A stretch of DNA of 7,203 nucleotides, taken from positions 1 through 7,203 of the forward strand of contig JAJDEL010000024.1 in assembly GCA_029259835.1 (NCBI GenBank). The letters run 5' to 3'. Origin of the DNA: Planctomicrobium sp. (lineage in GTDB: Bacteria; Planctomycetota; Planctomycetia; Planctomycetales; Planctomycetaceae). The notes beneath the pieces were generated by a model, which was given only the letters and a program-made list of their open reading frames with translations, did no database searches and was not told the DNA's origin. Shown here one piece after another: positions 6,615-7,203 of the stretch; positions within the stretch are counted from its first letter, which is position 1, and the number at the start of each line of letters is the position of its first letter. The translations under genes and the position numbers were made by a program.

Positions 6615-7203
6615 ATGATGTTTGATGCGCGTTTGTTGCGGAAACTGGATGAAGTGACCACACGACTTCGGAGACGCAGGGGGGTCGTAGCATCTTTAAT
6701 TTGCTGGACGATTCTCGCGATTGTGTTGTTCATCGAGATCGTTCTGTTCCGACGCTCAGATTTCATTCTGGTCACTGCCGCAATCGGTCTGTTCTTTTCC
6801 ATCGCGTCATCTTTGTTCGCCGGAAGAGCGAAATCCTCTGATCGATCAATTGCTGCGAAACGCGTTGAAGATTTATTCCCGGACCTCGACGCAAAACTCC
6901 TCACCGCCATCAATCTCAAGCCAACCCCTGACAGATGGGAGTTAGGCTACCTGCAGAACGAACTTGTCTCGGAAGTACTTACTCACGAGCGAAAAAACAA
7001 TTGGATCACTGCAATTCCTGGAGTCACTTCGGCACGGGTTGCCAGGATTTTCGCGATGATCACGTGCTTGGCTTTGGTGATAGGTTTTCCGTATGGAGTT
7101 CGAAAGGAAAGGGCGAACCAGAATGTGATCGTTGAGCAAGTAGAAGAAATTGGAATCACAGAAAATTCAATCGAAATTTCCGTTGAACCGGGCGACACTG
7201 AAG
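6615..7203 (+). CDS. Multi-TM membrane protein, 5' part only, possibly DUF4175-like
   Basis: An open frame of 196 codons runs without a stop to the window edge, so the C-terminus is missing. It starts at one of two adjacent ATGs (6615, 6618) behind a consensus AGGAGG. A basic cytoplasmic N-terminus (RLLRKLDEVTTRLRRRR) precedes two close membrane helices (about 24-46 and 49-69). A cytoplasmic loop follows with AAKRVEDLFPDLDAKLLTAI (80-99), then a third helix (about 143-161), and the chain then appears to pass to the outside, with a Glu-rich stretch beginning. A basic N-terminus, paired helices and a 'VE..FPDLDAKLLTA' motif recall the large DUF4175-like membrane proteins that I associate with planctomycetes and proteobacteria. 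That resemblance is from memory and is weak. The gene is read divergently from the YTV gene, and no function can be assigned. Confidence 0.8.
   Translation, partial: MMFDARLLRKLDEVTTRLRRRRGVVASLICWTILAIVLFIEIVLFRRSDFILVTAAIGLFFSIASSLFAGRAKSSDRSIAAKRVEDLFPDLDAKLLTAINLKPTPDRWELGYLQNELVSEVLTHERKNNWITAIPGVTSARVARIFAMITCLALVIGFPYGVRKERANQNVIVEQVEEIGITENSIEISVEPGDTE

Noticed and set aside
6575..6625. A 16-codon leader frame overlapping the start of the last gene
   Set aside because: It has no Shine-Dalgarno or distinctive peptide, and an ATG with this short an open run is expected by chance.
6464..6919. A 151-codon minus-strand open frame
   Set aside because: It is very rich in Arg and Ser, lacks a ribosome site, and lies antisense to the start of the divergent membrane-protein gene, which has a consensus Shine-Dalgarno.

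Overview
The window looks like chromosomal DNA from a planctomycete of moderate GC content (roughly half GC by eye). The main reason is the minus-strand gene at 4752-6188. It encodes a secreted, cysteine-rich protein built of YTV-type repeats, a family I know from planctomycetes such as Rhodopirellula, where it has been linked to the cell wall. This assignment rests on recognising motifs, not on a database search.

Layout. (1) Positions 136-4493, plus strand: a three-gene operon encoding a tripartite ABC export system. It contains a MacB/LolD-type ATPase (136-861), a long permease with two FtsX-like halves (904-3267) and a membrane-anchored HlyD/MacA-type periplasmic adaptor (3273-4493). No TolC-like outer-membrane channel is encoded here, but the adaptor's hairpin tip carries an R-x3-L-x6-T motif close to the TolC-docking signature. 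(2) Positions 4494-4751: a convergent intergenic stretch with a strong hairpin terminator at 4668-4706, oriented mainly for the minus-strand gene. (3) Positions 4752-6188, minus strand: the YTV-repeat secreted protein. It has a signal peptide, two long tracts of 16-residue repeats separated by a Gly/Pro/Cys-rich linker, 36 cysteines and an acidic Ala/Pro tail. (4) Positions 6189-6614: a 426-bp divergent control region with a perfect 7-bp inverted repeat. (5) Positions 6615 to the window end, plus strand: the 5' part of a multi-TM membrane protein with an excellent Shine-Dalgarno, cut off by the window edge.

How they work together. The ATPase, permease and adaptor should form one exporter that spans the inner membrane and periplasm. 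Its substrate cannot be read from the sequence. The YTV protein is transcribed toward the exporter operon and away from the last gene, so nothing but proximity links them. The two observations most worth checking are the strict 16-residue periodicity of the YTV protein, with its regular cysteine spacing, and a run of eight G residues inside its signal-peptide codons. That run is placed so that gain or loss of one G would abolish the mature protein.
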